From Eremophila alpestris peregrina (taxonomy: Eukaryota; Chordata; Aves; Passeriformes; Alaudidae), in the NCBI GenBank assembly GCA_009792885.1, contig WMCF01000177.1, positions 124,001 to 188,000 of the forward strand: a stretch of DNA of 64,000 nt, written 5' to 3'. Position numbers and translations under genes: made by a program. Below, one piece after another: positions 61,932-64,000 of the stretch. A model generated the notes under the pieces. The model did no database searches, had not been told where the DNA came from, and saw only the letters and a list, made by a program, of their open reading frames with translations. Position 1 is the stretch's first letter; each line of letters starts with the position of its first letter.

Positions 61932-62671
61932 ACAAAACATCATCCAGAAAACAAATCCAGAAGAAAAAGCTGGAAGCAAGCACTGTCTGCTTCATAATCC
62001 TCACCCCCTCCTCAATTAATTTCCAAGACATTTATCACAGGAAGAGCCCCAGTGCCTGTGGGATGCCTCTGGGAAGCTGAAGGCCATTTTTTAGTGGAAG
62101 AAGAACTTTAGCACATAAATCTTCTGGAGAGGCCAGCTTTAGGTCCAAATAGAAATGTGCACTGGGAGATCTGGCAAAACTAATTTAGGCCACTTGATAA
62201 CTTGTATTTACCTTTATTTACATTGAGGTTAGGTATTGCATTCGTTACCTAAACTTAAAACTGGATACAAAACTGAGCAAAGACAGAATTTATCTCCTTC
62301 CTCAATGCTGCAGAAATAATTTCTCATTTTAGTAAACACACACAATTCAAATGTTCCTACTGTTTCTAAGGAAAACAAAAAGTCTCTTTTAAGGCCAAGT
62401 AGATAATTTCTAATATATTATTTTTGTAAATAAGACAACAAAAGAGCTTTTTCCCCAGAAACACAGAGGTTTACCCAGTTTTACACAACCCTCTATGATT
62501 TGTGCCCAGGCCCTGGGATATTTGCAGTGCATGCACAGGACTCCACGTCTGCTTGATCCATCAGGCAGCCTTGACATCACTCCCCAGCACAGCATTTCAG
62601 CAGAGTTTAAACAAAGGCCCTGAAAAACCTGCCAAAAGCATCACATAATCCACACACTATGTCTACTCCTG

Positions 62672-62685
62672 AAAAAAAAAAAAAA
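62672..62685. repeat. Poly(A) tract, 14 bases
   Basis: An uninterrupted A run with no recognisable gene or polyadenylation signal immediately upstream, so a processed retrocopy is not supported. Confidence 0.9.
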
Positions 62686-64000
62686 TGGAATTGGGGTTTT
62701 ACTGTAAATGAAACAATGCTCTGCAGAGTCTGGCCAAAATCCTATATTGCAGTTTCAACAAATGCTGCTCTGGATGGTTCAATAAAGCAAAAGCATGTTG
62801 GGGTTGTTGATACCTAAGAAAAAGCAAATCCATTGCAGATCATCATCTCCTCCCAGATTCCTTAAAAAAAATCTCTGTATTAGCTTCATTTTATAGGGAC
62901 ACAAATCTCATTGCACAGAGGGAGGACAGTTGTGCAGTGCTGTTGCATTAACTGGTGCAGCAGGGAAATTCCCCCAGTTAGCATTAGAGGTTCCAACACA
63001 AACCAAACTGCTCATATTTCCCTCTGCAGTGGGAGAAGAGCCTAATTTTGGCTAAGTTTTTAATTTCAGCCTGGCTGGTGGTTCTCCTCCTGCCCTTGGA
63101 GGCTCCATCCCCATCAGAGCCATGCTGGAGCACCTCTGCATCCCCTCTTGGCTGCTCTCAGAGATGACCAACACAGCTCCAGCTGGATTTTTTCCTTCTA
63201 TTTGCCATGTCAGATCCTTGCCTGAACAAATCCAGTGAGTTATTTGAGTATAAAGACCAACCCAAAAGCTCCCCCAAGATAAGGAAGTATCAGATCACAG
63301 CTCCTTGCATCCCCTTGCTGTGCTCTGCATGGTCCCACCAAACAGCCTGTGACCATAGAAAGGAAGTTCAACTCTTTGTCAACTCATATTACTTTTATTC
63401 TGAGATGATTTTTCAGTGCCAAGATCTGGAGAGGGGATTAACAACTTATTCAAGTCAATTCATAATTTTAGAAACAATGGGAAAAGCAAAACTGTTCAGT
63501 GACCACAAAAAAAAAAAGAATGTAATAAATATAATTACCCAAATGAGACAAAAGACAAAGTGTCAAATGTTTAAACCAGTATTTTAGGTCTCTGGCTGAG
63601 TAGAACTCATTGCACTTAATGTGGAGAGTTGTAAGTAGCCAGCTAATGAATAAACAGTGGTGGCTGCTCTTTGTAATGAAGTTTCATCTGTTTGAACCCT
63701 TTGGTTCTTCCTTTGGGTCAAACCTGAATAAGCAGCAACATCTGTTGAGGGCTGCAAAGAGAAATGTGGCATTTCATAAAGGGAAACCAAGTCTGAAAAT
63801 GAGATTATTGGCTTTATTTCAGTGGCTCTGTTGAAAGGTTTATGCTTGAGGCAGCAAATACTTCCAGTTCCATGGATCAATTATCACCTAAATGCAACTT
63901 AAGGGACAAACAACACCATTTACCCAAACCCAGTGATGCATTTCATTAGATCCCACCTCAATGCAGCAAGCATTGTCCCAATCTAATTAACAAGCATTTT

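Larger units (their letters stand above)
58651..64000 (-). other. MYO9A: MYO9A intron upstream of exon A (partial)
   Basis: This is the 3' part of the preceding intron, ending in TTTTAG at exon A. The expected preceding myosin exon (ending in the LLE-type segment before VKEEM) is not found here. Three CR1 3' ends lie at 59738-59787, 61545-61806 and 61871-61931. A 14-base A run occurs at 62672-62685. I see nothing else that I can support. Confidence 0.75.

Noticed and set aside
62410..62690. Poly(A) run as a possible retrocopy tail
   Set aside because: There is no polyadenylation signal in the expected place and no recognisable gene sequence upstream.
63207..63587. 126-codon open frame followed by an A run, possible processed pseudogene
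   Set aside because: The A run (near 63508) lies within the frame, no parent gene was recognised, and no target-site duplication could be identified by eye.
1..64000. MYO9B as an alternative identity for the gene
   Set aside because: The loop-2 blocks in exons G, H and I match what I know of MYO9A. The motor core alone would not separate the two, so a BLASTP of the joined 380 residues would be the decisive test.

Overview
The window is avian nuclear DNA, probably from a songbird. It contains nine consecutive internal exons of one gene, MYO9A (unconventional myosin IXa), read on the minus strand; everything else is intron. A bird source is suggested by the recognisable interspersed repeats nearly all being CR1 LINE fragments, including passerine-like CR1 3' ends, with no Alu, L1 or B element seen. 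The myosin exons match vertebrate MYO9A very closely. The species call is an inference, because no database could be searched.

Gene layout, 5' to 3' on the minus strand (letters are mine): A 58561-58650, B 37611-37727, C 29409-29543, D 16606-16727, E 15464-15605, F 14188-14383, G 9856-9975, H 5318-5393, I 833-976. Together they carry 1,142 coding bases (about 380 codons) with no stop and with every splice phase compatible. All introns are GT-AG. The product runs from the cardiomyopathy loop of the upper 50-kDa domain through switch II, the relay helix and the lower 50-kDa domain into the class-IX loop-2 insertion. The P-loop, switch I and N-terminal extension must lie above position 64000. 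The rest of loop 2, the converter, IQ motifs, C1 domain and RhoGAP domain must lie below position 833.

Introns: I found no credible second protein gene, no tRNA or rRNA gene, no CpG-island promoter and no CRISPR. The introns hold about twenty CR1 fragments, most densely between 45.9 and 61.9 kb in the 20.8-kb A-B intron and the intron above exon A, where they alternate in orientation. They also hold two short dispersed repeat pairs I cannot classify, one compound tandem repeat, a few microsatellites, and two unusual palindromic or hairpin sequences. I see no evidence for an undescribed gene system. The most checkable oddities are a predicted intronic double-stranded RNA hairpin made by inverted CR1 copies, two phase-symmetric exons in loop 2, and the unclassified repeat pairs.
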